Shown: positions 13,495-21,165 of the stretch, piece by piece | Numbering within the stretch: the stretch's first letter is position 1 | Layout of the letters: each line of letters begins with the position of its first letter | Source: a virus | Virus record (IMG/VR): IMGVR_UViG_3300048908_000435 | Span: 1-21,968 of that record | Strand: one strand, 5' to 3' | DNA: 21,968 bases | Program-made: the position numbers and the translations under genes | The notes under the pieces: model-generated | What the model was told of the DNA's origin: nothing | Database searches by the model: none | What the model saw: only the letters and a program-made list of their open reading frames with translations

Positions 13495-13616
13495 TCTTCC
13501 TGCGCTGGATCTATCTCAAAGGCGGTCGGCGCGTGGCGGTGTTTTCGCGGCGGCGCCGGAGAAATCCTGACGGGATCTGGCGCGCCATTCAAATCGAATT
13601 GCGGAGGGTGGCGTGA
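13491..13616 (+). CDS. Very small basic protein (41 aa)
   Basis: This is a short frame starting MIFLRWIYLKGGRRVAVFSR and ending IWRAIQIELRRVA. It overlaps the previous stop by ATGA and the next start by GTGA, so it exactly fills the space between two genes. That coupling is the main support. The protein is very basic and amphipathic, and I do not recognise it. Confidence 0.65.
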   Translation: MIFLRWIYLKGGRRVAVFSRRRRRNPDGIWRAIQIELRRVA

Positions 13617-14428
13617 GCGAACTGACCGAACTGTCCATCGACGGCTTCACGCCGCCCGCGCCGCCGGAGTCCGGTCCCGCGCCGCAACTGCAATGGATCA
13701 AGCTCGCCCTGTTGCGGGTCGATCGCGCCTATCAGCGCGACATTCTGCGCAACGGCCAAAGGCAGATCGCCCGCATCGCGGCGGCGTTCGACTGGGCCTG
13801 TTTCGCGCCGGTGATCGTCGCCCCGATCGAGGGCGGCCTTTTCGCCATCATCGACGGCCAACACCGCGCTACGGCGGCTCGGCTGGTCGGCAAACAGGAG
13901 GTTCCCTGCCAGATCGTCATCGCCGACGCCCGCAAGCAGGCGATCGCCTTTTCGGCAATCAATGGCGCGGTGACGCGCATGTCGGCGCTGGCGACGTTCC
14001 GCGCCGCGCTGGCCGGCGGCGAGCCGGAAGCGGTCGAGATCGACCGGCTGGCGCGCGAGGCCGGCATTCGCGTCCTCGGCTATCCGCTCGCGGCGGCTCA
14101 GATGAAGCGCGGCGACTGCACCTGTCCCCAGGAGCTGCGCGCGCTGTTCCGCCGCTTCGGCCCTACCGACCTGTTGCGGGCCTTCGTGGCTTTGTCCGCC
14201 TCGGGCGGCGAGATTCGCGGCTATATCTCGCCGCCCGTCCTGCGGGGGCTATGCGCGCTGTTCGCGGCCAAGCCGCTCGGGATCGACGTCATCCGCGTCT
14301 TTTTCCGGCGCGTCGATTTTCCGTCCGTGGTGACGGAGGCGAAGCGGCGCGACGGCTTTTCGCTCGCCGATGAAATCCGCACGGTGCTGGCGGAGAAGAT
14401 GGTTCAAGCCGCGCGGAGGGTTTCCTGA
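13613..14428 (+). CDS. ParB-like nuclease-domain protein
   Basis: This 271-residue protein starts at GTG 13613 (GGAGG upstream, GTGA overlap). The ParB/sulfiredoxin-like core is evident: IKLALLRVDRAYQRD (about 29-43) and the signature IIDGQHRATAARLVG (79-93), preceded by FAPVIVAPIEGG. These folds bind CTP or DNA or act as nucleases; the exact role in phages is unsettled. The C-terminal half is helical (LRALFRRFGPTDLLRAFVAL) and carries no second known domain. Its position before the primase suggests a role in replication or partition. Confidence 0.88.
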   Translation: MSELTELSIDGFTPPAPPESGPAPQLQWIKLALLRVDRAYQRDILRNGQRQIARIAAAFDWACFAPVIVAPIEGGLFAIIDGQHRATAARLVGKQEVPCQIVIADARKQAIAFSAINGAVTRMSALATFRAALAGGEPEAVEIDRLAREAGIRVLGYPLAAAQMKRGDCTCPQELRALFRRFGPTDLLRAFVALSASGGEIRGYISPPVLRGLCALFAAKPLGIDVIRVFFRRVDFPSVVTEAKRRDGFSLADEIRTVLAEKMVQAARRVS

Positions 14429-14685
14429 TGGACGCGGGGCAGGAACTTCAATTCGAGCCAGTTGGCCGGCCGCAGCCGCTCTTTGGGTGGATCCTCCCAT
14501 CCTTTCAGGATCGTATTGTCAACGACGTCCGCGCCGGATTTTCTTTCGAAGCGATCTGCGCCCGGCAGACATGCGACGCCGAAGTTGCGGCGGCCGTGAT
14601 CGCGCGGGCGCGCGCACATGACTTTCTGACCGAGGACGAAGCATCCTTCCGTGGCGTCTGCAGGGAGGCCGCAGCATGCGCGTGA
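14428..14685 (+). CDS. Small hypothetical protein
   Basis: This 85-residue protein overlaps the ParB-like stop by TGATG. It contains FGWILPSFQDRIVNDVRAGF, SFEAICARQTC and AAVIARARAHDFLTEDEAS. The FEAICARQTCDAEVAAAVIARAR segment is compatible with a small HTH, as in phage regulators with an AI.. ...V.. pattern, but this is weak. The next gene overlaps its 3' end by 10 nt. Confidence 0.72.
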   Translation: MDAGQELQFEPVGRPQPLFGWILPSFQDRIVNDVRAGFSFEAICARQTCDAEVAAAVIARARAHDFLTEDEASFRGVCREAAACA

Positions 14686-14882
14686 GCGACGCCCAGATCG
14701 AGGATCTCAACGCCCGCGCCGATCTCGGCGCGCTGGCGGACCCGCGCAAGCCTGAGCTGTCCCGCGGGAGGCTTTACGTTTTTGTGGCGTCGCTGAACTG
14801 GCGGTGGCGGGCGGCTTTCGCCTTGGCGGCGGCATTCTGGCTGACCTGTGCTTTGGTCTCCCTGTTCGGGAGGCCGCTGTGA
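14676..14882 (+). CDS. Small membrane protein with a primase-like N-terminus
   Basis: The first 20 residues, RVSDAQIEDLNARADLGALA, nearly copy the primase N-terminus (RISDAQIQHLNARANLAALA). After residue 23 it differs and ends in a hydrophobic segment (RAAFALAAAFWLTCALVSLF), a single membrane helix. It appears to have arisen by local duplication of the primase gene's start joined to another sequence. It precedes the primase and overlaps its GTG start. It could anchor replication factors at the membrane, but it may also be a nonfunctional relic. Confidence 0.65.
   Translation: MRVSDAQIEDLNARADLGALADPRKPELSRGRLYVFVASLNWRWRAAFALAAAFWLTCALVSLFGRPL
14688..14740 (+). repeat. 53-bp direct repeat, copy 1 (primase N-terminal segment)
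   Basis: This matches 14894-14946 at 48 of 53 positions by manual alignment, offset by 206 bp. It encodes the shared DAQI..LNARA.L.ALA segment. Confidence 0.88.
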
Positions 14883-16084
14883 CGCGCATTTCCGACGCCC
14901 AGATCCAGCACCTCAACGCCCGCGCCAATCTCGCCGCGCTGGCGGAGACCTTCGGCGCGACTTTGCGGAAATCGGGCCGCAACCTGATCGGCTCCTGTCC
15001 GCTGTGCGGCGGCGGCAAGCGCGCGACGCGGTTCGAGATCAAGGACAATGGCGCGCTGTGGCTGTGCGCGGTCTGCGCCGAGGGCGGCGACGCCCTGGCG
15101 CTGGTGCAAAAGGCGCGCGGCTGCGATTTCCGCGCGGCGGTCGAATTCCTGGGCGGCGCGGCGTCGCTCTCGGCCGAGGACGAGGCGCGGCTGGCGCGCA
15201 AACGCGCCGCCGAGCAGGACAAGCGCGAAAAGGCCGCCGCTTTCTTCCGCACGCAGGAAATCGCACGGGCGCAAAAGCTGTGGGATCACGCCGAACTGTT
15301 CGGTCGCGAGGGCGTCGAAAGCTATTTGCGGGGGCGGGGCTGCCTGCTGCCCAGTTCTGCCGACATCCGCGGCGCGCGGGCCGTGCCCTATTTCCATGGC
15401 GAGACGGTGGACGAGCTGGGGCGGCGCTCGCCGCGCGTGCTGATGCGCGGGCCAGCCATGGTTTCGGCCGTGCGCGACAATGACGGCGCCTTCTGCGCCG
15501 TTCATGTGACCTATCTCGCCGCCTCGCTGACCCGCAAGGCCAAGGTGACCGACCCCGACAATGGCGAGGCTTTGCCGGCCAAGAAAGTGCGAGGCGCCAA
15601 GGCGGGCGGCCATATCGTTTTACGCCTGCCTGAAGATCCCAAAAGGCTGTTCCTGGGCGAGGGGATCGAGACGGTGCTTTCGGTCGCCACGGCCCTGAAG
15701 CGCGAGGGCCGGATGCGCGGCTCGGACGCGTTCTGGTCCGCGGTCGATCTCGGCAATCTCGGCGGCAAGGCTGTTTCGAGCGTGGCGCATCCGATGCTGA
15801 AGACGCCAGCCGGGCGGGCGCAGCGGGTTCCTGGCGCCGAGCCTGATTTTTCGGCGCCGGGGATCACGATTCCCGCCAGCGTGACCGAGCTGGTCCTGCT
15901 CGGCGACGGCGATTCCGACGCCTTCACCACCGGGCTGGCGATGCAGCGGGCGGCGGCGCGTTATGCCCGGCCCGGGCTGTCGATCCGGATCGTGATGGCT
16001 CCGGCGGGGCTGGATTTCAACGATCTCCTGGTGAGCGCCAAGGCGCGGCCAGATGGCGCCCAAAGCAAGGAGCACGCGGCATGA
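14879..16084 (+). CDS. Zinc-finger/Toprim DNA primase
   Basis: The 401-residue protein has a CHC2-like zinc ribbon (Cys40, Cys43, Cys63, Cys66: CPLCGGG and LWLCAVCAEGGDA) and a Toprim catalytic fold with LFLGEGIETVLSV (about 257-269), LLGDGDSDAFT (about 339-349) and a downstream DFND. It should synthesise RNA primers for phage replication. The start is GTG 14879, overlapping the previous stop, with GGGAGG 6 nt upstream; longer in-frame starts lie in the preceding gene. The D5/SF3 helicase follows three genes later, completing a primase-helicase pair split into two proteins. The family resembles phage primases annotated as DUF7146/Toprim proteins. Confidence 0.93.
   Translation: MTRISDAQIQHLNARANLAALAETFGATLRKSGRNLIGSCPLCGGGKRATRFEIKDNGALWLCAVCAEGGDALALVQKARGCDFRAAVEFLGGAASLSAEDEARLARKRAAEQDKREKAAAFFRTQEIARAQKLWDHAELFGREGVESYLRGRGCLLPSSADIRGARAVPYFHGETVDELGRRSPRVLMRGPAMVSAVRDNDGAFCAVHVTYLAASLTRKAKVTDPDNGEALPAKKVRGAKAGGHIVLRLPEDPKRLFLGEGIETVLSVATALKREGRMRGSDAFWSAVDLGNLGGKAVSSVAHPMLKTPAGRAQRVPGAEPDFSAPGITIPASVTELVLLGDGDSDAFTTGLAMQRAAARYARPGLSIRIVMAPAGLDFNDLLVSAKARPDGAQSKEHAA
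14894..14946 (+). repeat. 53-bp direct repeat, copy 2 (primase N-terminal segment)
   Basis: This is the partner of 14688-14740 and encodes primase residues 6-22. The five mismatches fall mostly as codon changes E/Q, D/H, D/N and G/A. Confidence 0.88.
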
Positions 16085-16491
16085 CGAAATCGAGAACACG
16101 GCGGGAGACCGAGCGCGCGCTGGTCGAGTTGCTGCGCGACGGCAAGACCCGGGCGGCGGCCGCCGAGGCGCTCGGGGTCCAGCGCAATTCGATCGCCACC
16201 ATCATTCACGAGATGCGCCGCGCGGGCCGCTGGCCACTCGATCTGGTCGAGGTTGGCGCCGCCACGCCGTTTGAGCTGGACGCCGACGAGTCGCGCCCGC
16301 CGATTGAGGCCAATGAGCGGCATTTGCGCGATCTCGCGCGCGAGCACGCCTATGGAACGGGCGAGCTGAATTTCGAGCCCTGCGACATTGGCAAGGCGGT
16401 GATGAACACGCGGCGGCTCATGCGCCAGGTTGGCGCCAGCGCCAGCTATCTGTCCTCGCCCGCCGGGCTGTGTGCGGAGGGCCATCAATGA
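16081..16491 (+). CDS. HTH hypothetical protein
   Basis: This 136-residue protein overlaps the primase stop (ATGA). The N-terminus has an HTH (residues about 21-46: GKTRAAAAEALGVQRNSIAT, IIHEMRRAG), similar to small homeodomain-like or regulatory proteins. The rest contains LRDLAREHAYGTGELNFEPC and ends in a Ser/Gly tail. It is probably a DNA-binding accessory of the replication operon. Confidence 0.8.
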   Translation: MTKSRTRRETERALVELLRDGKTRAAAAEALGVQRNSIATIIHEMRRAGRWPLDLVEVGAATPFELDADESRPPIEANERHLRDLAREHAYGTGELNFEPCDIGKAVMNTRRLMRQVGASASYLSSPAGLCAEGHQ

Positions 16492-16748
16492 CCGCGGATG
16501 ATTTTTTCACACAGGCCGACCAGGCCCTGCGCGGCGCTGTGGCCGATCTGTGCGCCAAGGCCGGGGCTGAGGGAACGGAGCCGGAAGACGTCTGCGCGGC
16601 GCTGCTGTCGATCCTCGTCGCCTGCGCCTTCGACGTCGCTGAGGCGACGCCCCTGCCGTCAGACCGGGCGCTGCAGCTGGTGTGCGACATCGCGACGCGC
16701 CATACCGCGATCTGCGCGGCCGAGGAAGGCGCGGTCGGGAATGCGTGA
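16488..16748 (+). CDS. Small hypothetical protein
   Basis: This is an 86-residue acidic helical protein (MTADDFFTQADQALRGAVAD, EPEDVCAALLSILVACAFDV, ALQLVCDIATRHTAICAAEE). ATG 16488 overlaps the preceding stop; a start 18 nt earlier is possible but has no such overlap. It overlaps the methyltransferase by 8 nt. No known domain. Confidence 0.75.
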   Translation: MTADDFFTQADQALRGAVADLCAKAGAEGTEPEDVCAALLSILVACAFDVAEATPLPSDRALQLVCDIATRHTAICAAEEGAVGNA

Positions 16749-17313
16749 GATTTGGCCTTTCGATCCGCTGCGCCCGTTCTCTTTCGACGTGATCGTGGCC
16801 GATCCGCCATGGCTGTTCGATCTGCGCTCGGAAAACGGCGAGGGCAAATCGCCGCAAGCGCATTACAACTGCATGTCGATTGAGGATATCGCCGCGATGC
16901 CGGTCGGGGATCTTGCGCGCGGCGATTGCTGGTTGTTTCTCTGGACCTGCGCGCCCTCGCTCGATCGCGCGTTCGATGTCCTGCGCGCGTGGCGGTTCAC
17001 TTATTGCTCGCGTTTTTCCTGGGCGAAGAAGACCGTGAATGGAAAGAAACGGCTCGGTCCCGGCTATGTCGTTCGGACGCTTCACGAGGATATTCTGATC
17101 GGCAAGATCGGCGAGCCGCGTCGCGCCAAGGCGCTGAATTCCCTGTTCGACGGCGTCGCGCGCGAGCACTCGCGCAAGCCGGATGAGTTCTTTTCGCTGA
17201 TCGAAGGTTTCGCGCCCGACGCTTTCCGGCTCGACCTGTTCTCGCGTCAGAACCGCCCGGGCTGGACCAATTGGGGCAATGAGGCGACAAAATTCGATGA
17301 GGTCGCGCCTTGA
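16741..17313 (+). CDS. MT-A70 family adenine methyltransferase
   Basis: This 190-residue protein has the MT-A70 catalytic motif DPPW at residues 21-24 (FDVIVADPPWLFDLRS), an HYNCMSIEDIAAMPVGDLA stretch, CWLFLWTCAP, and a C-terminal AREHSRKPDEFFSLIE with DLFSRQNRPGWTNWGNE. Bacterial and phage members make N6-methyladenine in DNA. It may protect phage DNA or alter initiation near the origin. Start 16741 gives the typical short N-terminus; the longer frame to 16498 overlaps another gene. It is coupled to the helicase gene by TTGA. Confidence 0.93.
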   Translation: MREIWPFDPLRPFSFDVIVADPPWLFDLRSENGEGKSPQAHYNCMSIEDIAAMPVGDLARGDCWLFLWTCAPSLDRAFDVLRAWRFTYCSRFSWAKKTVNGKKRLGPGYVVRTLHEDILIGKIGEPRRAKALNSLFDGVAREHSRKPDEFFSLIEGFAPDAFRLDLFSRQNRPGWTNWGNEATKFDEVAP

Positions 17314-19031
17314 CCGACCCCTCCAAACTCATTTGCGACATGGTCGAGGGCGCCGCTCCGCAGCCTCCTGAGGCCGGTGGGGACGTTTTTGCGTTCTCGC
17401 CGCCGCGCGAGGATGGCCCGCCGCCAGGCGGCGGCGACGGCGCCGATCCGAAGGTGCTCGATTCCTGCGCCTCGCTCGACCAGAACGACACCGACAATGG
17501 CAAGCGGCTGCTGGCGCATTTCGGCTCCGAACTGCTCTATGTGCGCGAGGTCGGCTGGCATTGCTGGAAGGGCACGCATTGGGAATATGAGGGCGGGCAG
17601 GAGGGGATCGAGCGCCTCGCCCAGGAGACCGCGCGCCGGATCAAGCTGGAGGCGCTGCATATCGCGCCGACGCCCGGCGACAAGGCTCTGATCGACGCGC
17701 TAGAGGCGCTCGATAAGCGCGCGCCAGACGATTTGAGCGAGGGTGAAAAGACGGCGTTCAAGGCCGGCGAGGCCGCGCGCGAGCGGCTCGGAAAACGCCG
17801 CGCCGACCGTCGCAAATTCGCGGTCTCCTCCGGCAACCGCGCCCGCACGGTGGCGATGATCGCCCAGGCCGCGCCGCACCGCACCGTGCCGCCCTCGGAT
17901 ATCGATTCGCAGCACATGCTGTTCAACGTCCAGAACGGCACGCTGAAATTCCGCCGCTTCATGGAAGAGGATCTGGACTGCCCGGATCCGGACGTGACGC
18001 GGCTGAAAAAGGCGGCCGAAGTCACGCTCGAGCCGCATAATCGCGACCACATGATCGCCAAGCTCGCGCCCTGGACCTATGACACCGACGCGCGTTGCCC
18101 CAAATTCATGACATTTCTGGAGCGCTTCCAGCCCAATGCCGAGCAGCGGCGCTTTCTGCAGGTCGCCGCGGGGCGCGCGCTCGTCGGCGGCGCCTCGTCG
18201 CAGGTGCTGATCTTCCTCTATGGCGACGGGGCCAATGGCAAATCCGTCTTCATGGAGCTGCTCGCGCGCATGCTGGCGGCCTATGCCGGGCGTCTGAAGC
18301 CGGAATCGATCACCGGGGCTCTGGAGCAGAGCGGCGACAAGGCCACGCCCGATTTCGCCCGGCTGCAAGGCAAGCGGTTCGTCGCCATTGCCGAGCTGCC
18401 GCGCGGAGCGCCTTTGCGCGAGGGGCTAGTGAAGGCCATGACGGGCTCGGAGCCCATGCCAGTGCGCCATCTGAACCACGGCTTTTTCGACCTGGTCCCT
18501 GAGTTCATCCCCTTCATGTCGGGCAATCAGATGCCCGAGATCGGCGGCCTCGATCGCGGCATCTGGCGGCGCATGAAATTCGTGCTGTGGCCCGTGACCA
18601 TTCCCGACGAGGAGCAAAAGCCGCTGCCCGAAGTGGTGGAGGACATTCTGACCGAAGCCAGCGGCATCCTTAACTGGCTGGTCGAGGGCGCGCTGGCCTT
18701 TCTCGCCGAAGGGCTGGTCGATCCGCCTGACGTCAAGGCGCTCGGTGAGGAGCATCGCAGCGATCTCGATCCCGTCGGCAATTTCTTGCGCGACTGCGTG
18801 AAGAAGACGCCGGGGCAAAAGGTCCAGGCGCGCACCATGTTCGCCGCCTTCATCTCCTATTGTCGCGCCAACGCCATTCGGGAGTGGAAGGAAAAGAGTT
18901 TCGCCGTCGCGATGAAGCAGAAGGGTTTTGCGCGCGAGGACAAGCGCATCCGGTTCTGGCTGGATTGCGAGCTGCATGGCGTGCCCGACCGGCCCGACGA
19001 ACGCGATTACCCGGAGGACTATGGGCGATGA
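17310..19031 (+). CDS. D5/SF3 phage replication helicase
   Basis: This 573-residue protein starts at TTG 17310, overlapping the previous stop. Residues about 200-270 resemble the D5_N region, followed by SF3 motifs: Walker A YGDGANGKSVFME (Lys311), a Walker B-like FVAIAEL, and motif C with FIPFMSGNQMPEI and the GLDRGIWRRMKFV arginine-finger region. It should form a hexamer that melts the origin and unwinds DNA in an ATP-dependent way, as in P4 alpha or vaccinia D5. The N-terminus lacks a recognisable primase, which is supplied by the Toprim gene upstream. The iteron-rich putative origin lies directly downstream, as with P4 alpha and its cis region. Confidence 0.94.
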   Translation: MTDPSKLICDMVEGAAPQPPEAGGDVFAFSPPREDGPPPGGGDGADPKVLDSCASLDQNDTDNGKRLLAHFGSELLYVREVGWHCWKGTHWEYEGGQEGIERLAQETARRIKLEALHIAPTPGDKALIDALEALDKRAPDDLSEGEKTAFKAGEAARERLGKRRADRRKFAVSSGNRARTVAMIAQAAPHRTVPPSDIDSQHMLFNVQNGTLKFRRFMEEDLDCPDPDVTRLKKAAEVTLEPHNRDHMIAKLAPWTYDTDARCPKFMTFLERFQPNAEQRRFLQVAAGRALVGGASSQVLIFLYGDGANGKSVFMELLARMLAAYAGRLKPESITGALEQSGDKATPDFARLQGKRFVAIAELPRGAPLREGLVKAMTGSEPMPVRHLNHGFFDLVPEFIPFMSGNQMPEIGGLDRGIWRRMKFVLWPVTIPDEEQKPLPEVVEDILTEASGILNWLVEGALAFLAEGLVDPPDVKALGEEHRSDLDPVGNFLRDCVKKTPGQKVQARTMFAAFISYCRANAIREWKEKSFAVAMKQKGFAREDKRIRFWLDCELHGVPDRPDERDYPEDYGR

Positions 19032-19181
19032 GGCTTTTTCCCGCAGCCCTGTTCGGCGTTTGTGCCGGATTTTGCCCTCGCGGCGGTCGAAAAACGCGAG
19101 GGTGCGCGAGGATCGCGCGAGGATCAAAAACAACCCTCGCGGCTCTGTGTCAGGCTGTTTTCTAAGAAGAGCGGGCGGAGC

Positions 19182-19199
19182 GCGAGGGTTGCGAGGGTT
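19182..19199 (+). repeat. Left arm of a perfect 18-bp inverted repeat in the origin region
   Basis: Two tandem 9-mers GCGAGGGTT. The exact reverse complement occurs at 19273-19290, 73 bp away. The arms could form a cruciform or bind two initiator dimers. Confidence 0.92.
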
Positions 19200-19272
19200 C
19201 GCGCGCCTATGTGTATAGGCAAACGGGGTTACGGGGCCTCTCTTTGTTCTTCTCTATACGTCTCTAAGGAAT

Positions 19273-19290
19273 AACCCTCGCAACCCTCGC
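19273..19290 (-). repeat. Right arm of the 18-bp inverted repeat
   Basis: Two tandem AACCCTCGC 9-mers, the exact complement of 19182-19199. The AT-rich core starts directly after it. Confidence 0.92.
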
Positions 19291-19395
19291 AGAGACACAA
19301 TAACAGATTGATATAAAACAAAAAAATAGGAGCGAGGGTTGTCTTTGACCCTCGCGCGATCCTCGCGGACCCTCGCAACGGCGGAAGAGGCGGAC

Positions 19396-20355
19396 ATGAG
19401 CGGCGAAAAACTGAAGCGGATGGCGGTGATTGAGCTGGCCCGGAAATGGGGCGGCGCGATGAAGGCGGCGGTCGTGGCCGCGGCGAAGCAGCGGATCGAC
19501 ATCGAGGCGCTGCTCGCCTGGGCCTATCTGCGCGAGTTGCCCAAGGTTCCGCGCATACCCTCCGCGCCGGAGGAATGGCGGCGCGCTTGGGACAAGGTGA
19601 GCCAGATGGGCGAGGAATTGTCGCTGGCCGGCCTCGACGATAATCGCTTCGGTGTCGTGCCCGATTTCTTCGCGCAGGATCTGCCGCACAATGACGCGCT
19701 ACTCGTCCACGACGCGGTCTGCGCGCTTGACGCCTTCTGCCTGAGCCTGCCCGACGACTGGTCGCCGCTGGACGATCTGGGCGATCTGGGCGGCCATGCC
19801 GGCGAGGTGGCGGCCAGGGCGCTGGATCGGCTCACGTCGATCGACGACAAGGGCCAGCGCCGCCTACGCCGCACGCCGCGCCGCCTGCTGATGCGCCACG
19901 CCATTCTCGGCGGTGCGCCGGACTGGGAGATCGAGCCGCCGGAAGTGCGCTTTGTGCAGGAATATGGCGCCGACAAATGGTTCGTGCGTGAGGTGATCGT
20001 GACGGATGGCGCTTTCGGGCCGTCGCGGTTCGAGGTCGAGCTCGACGGCTTCGACCATGTCCGGCGCATGCCCAAGCCTTTCGCCTATCGCAAGACCGAA
20101 CTTTCGCCAGATCCGACCGACGGCTGCGTCGCGCGAGCTGAATATGAGGTTTGGCGCTATGCGCTTGATGCGCTTGTCGCCGATCTCGATGGCCGGCTAG
20201 AGCGGTTTGATGTGGTGGCAAGCCCGCGGCCGATGAGGCCATGGGAGGAGCCTGCGCCGCAGCTGGGGCGCGTGCTGCCCGATCTGACGCGGCCGGCGGC
20301 GCGCGATTCGGGAAAAGTGCGCGGCGGCCAAAAAAAGATCACAAGCGTCGCTTGA
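19396..20355 (+). CDS. Large hypothetical phage protein
   Basis: This 319-residue protein starts MSGEKLKRMAVIELARKWGG with GAGG 5 nt before ATG; the frame is open to 19339, but that part lies in the iteron region. It has no recognised motif. Visible features are an acidic middle (DDWSPLDDLGDLGGHAGEVA), an arginine-rich patch (QRRLRRTPRRLLMRHAI) and beta-rich FVREVIVTDGAFGPSRFEVE. It lies between the origin and the packaging genes, where phages often carry late-early regulators or replication accessories. Function unknown. Confidence 0.85.
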   Translation: MSGEKLKRMAVIELARKWGGAMKAAVVAAAKQRIDIEALLAWAYLRELPKVPRIPSAPEEWRRAWDKVSQMGEELSLAGLDDNRFGVVPDFFAQDLPHNDALLVHDAVCALDAFCLSLPDDWSPLDDLGDLGGHAGEVAARALDRLTSIDDKGQRRLRRTPRRLLMRHAILGGAPDWEIEPPEVRFVQEYGADKWFVREVIVTDGAFGPSRFEVELDGFDHVRRMPKPFAYRKTELSPDPTDGCVARAEYEVWRYALDALVADLDGRLERFDVVASPRPMRPWEEPAPQLGRVLPDLTRPAARDSGKVRGGQKKITSVA

Positions 20356-20545
20356 CTTGCGACAGATATTTGGTGCAGTCTCAGTCACAGACAAACAGGT
20401 TTAGAAAACCCGCTTCGGAAACGAGGCGGGTTTTGCTTTTGGAAACGGTTCACCCTCCCTGGGTCGAACGTTCATCGCCACCTGAGGCTTCCGTCATGCG
20501 TCGCAGCGCCGAAAATCGTGCGCAGAGGCGACCAAGGGCGAGGAA
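20356..20545. other. Intergenic stretch with terminator
   Basis: This 190-bp gap holds a strong terminator at 20405-20440, a CTTGAC box at 20351-20356 without a good -10 partner, and a possible 17-codon frame (20496-20549, GAGG 8 nt upstream) whose stop overlaps the next gene's GTG. The latter is not claimed as a gene. Confidence 0.6.
20405..20440 (+). terminator. Strong intrinsic terminator ending the early rightward operon
   Basis: Arms AAAACCCGCTTCG (20405-20417) and CGAGGCGGGTTTT (20422-20434) pair over 13 bp with one G-U wobble around a GAAA tetraloop. A T-tract follows, with further T to 20440. The A-tract on the other side makes it active on the opposite strand too. It separates early genes from the packaging genes. 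Confidence 0.92.
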
Positions 20546-20830
20546 GTGAAAGACGCGCTCGCCTTCATTCGCCGCCGCGTTCGGCTTGAGCTCGAACTTC
20601 TCCGATATATCGAAGGATTACCCGACATGGCTTCCCCTCAGCTTGAAGCTCTCGCCCAGGCCGTCGCCAACCTCTCAGCGGCTTCGCAGTCTGCGGTGAA
20701 TGTGATTTCGGCGCATGCCGCCGTTTCCGTCGATCCCGCGCAACTCGCCAACTTCGCTGCTCAAGTGCAGGCTGCGACTGACGCGCTCAACCAGGCTGTT
20801 GCGGCAAACCCCGCTCCGCCGGTGGCCTGA
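20546..20830 (+). CDS. Small coiled hypothetical phage protein
   Basis: From GTG 20546 the protein is 94 residues; from ATG 20627 it is 67 (MASPQLEALAQAVANLSAAS). The C-terminal part is Ala/Gln-rich and helical (LANFAAQVQAATDALNQAVA, ending NPAPPVA), a pattern seen in small phage proteins encoded near lysis or packaging genes. The longer form has a charged N-terminus (MKDALAFIRRRVRLELELLR). I cannot decide the start. Function unknown. Confidence 0.75.
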   Translation: MKDALAFIRRRVRLELELLRYIEGLPDMASPQLEALAQAVANLSAASQSAVNVISAHAAVSVDPAQLANFAAQVQAATDALNQAVAANPAPPVA

Positions 20831-20847
20831 TAGGCGTTAGGCCAGTC

Positions 20848-21165
20848 ATGGCGCTGAAGTGCAGGCCGCTAAAGGTACGCGTTGGGCCATGCAGCGCGGT
20901 ACGGCCGATGGAGAAGCAGGCGGACCCGCTCTATTCAACTCCGGAATTCAAGCAGTGGCGCGCCGTTGTCATCAACCGCGCAGGGAATGTCTGCCAATGG
21001 CCTGGGTGCACTCGGTCTGAACGCCGCATGTTCGCGGACCATATTGTCGAGGTGAAGGACGGCGGCGCACTGTTTGATCCCGCGAATGGGCAATGCCTAT
21101 GCGGGTCGCATCATTCCTTAAAGACCGTCGCGGAGCGCCGGAAGCGCGCGGGAATTCAGAGTTGA
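20848..21165 (+). CDS. HNH endonuclease
   Basis: This 105-residue protein has an HNH fold: CysX4Cys (Cys49, Cys54 in VCQWPGC), Asp64-His65 (ADHIVEVKDGG), Asn80 (DPANGQCLC) and a CxC-x2-HH segment (residues 83-89). HNH proteins next to terminases in HK97-like phages cooperate in cleaving DNA for packaging at cos sites. Position directly before the small terminase fits that role. ATG 20908 is an alternative start that keeps the whole domain. Confidence 0.92.
   Translation: MALKCRPLKVRVGPCSAVRPMEKQADPLYSTPEFKQWRAVVINRAGNVCQWPGCTRSERRMFADHIVEVKDGGALFDPANGQCLCGSHHSLKTVAERRKRAGIQS

Larger units (their letters stand above)
19075..19376. other. Putative replication origin: GCGAGGG iteron cluster with AT-rich core
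   Basis: The non-coding stretch after the helicase holds 10 exact GCGAGGG/CCCTCGC heptamers and three GCGAGGA variants. Exact copies begin at 19075(-), 19096(+), 19134(-), 19182(+), 19191(+), 19275(-), 19284(-), 19332(+), 19349(-) and 19370(-). Variants are at 19106, 19117 (+) and 19360 (-). A notably AT-rich stretch lies at about 19291-19331 between iterons. This is the layout of an iteron-type origin, plausibly bound by the SF3 helicase or another early protein. Promoters or regulatory roles are alternatives. Confidence 0.72.

Noticed and set aside
18426-19133. Leftward 235-codon frame
   Set aside because: It is antisense to the SF3 helicase motifs and the origin region, with no ribosome site or family resemblance.
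19075-19376. Heptamer cluster as CRISPR or terminators
   Set aside because: The repeats are short, in both orientations and irregularly spaced, and no T-tract follows the possible stems.
20351-20380. CTTGAC box as a promoter for the genes after 20546
   Set aside because: No acceptable -10 box is found at normal spacing, and a strong terminator lies just downstream.
20496-20549. 17-codon frame with GAGG upstream
   Set aside because: It is very short and Arg-rich without other support; a leader peptide cannot be excluded but is not claimed.
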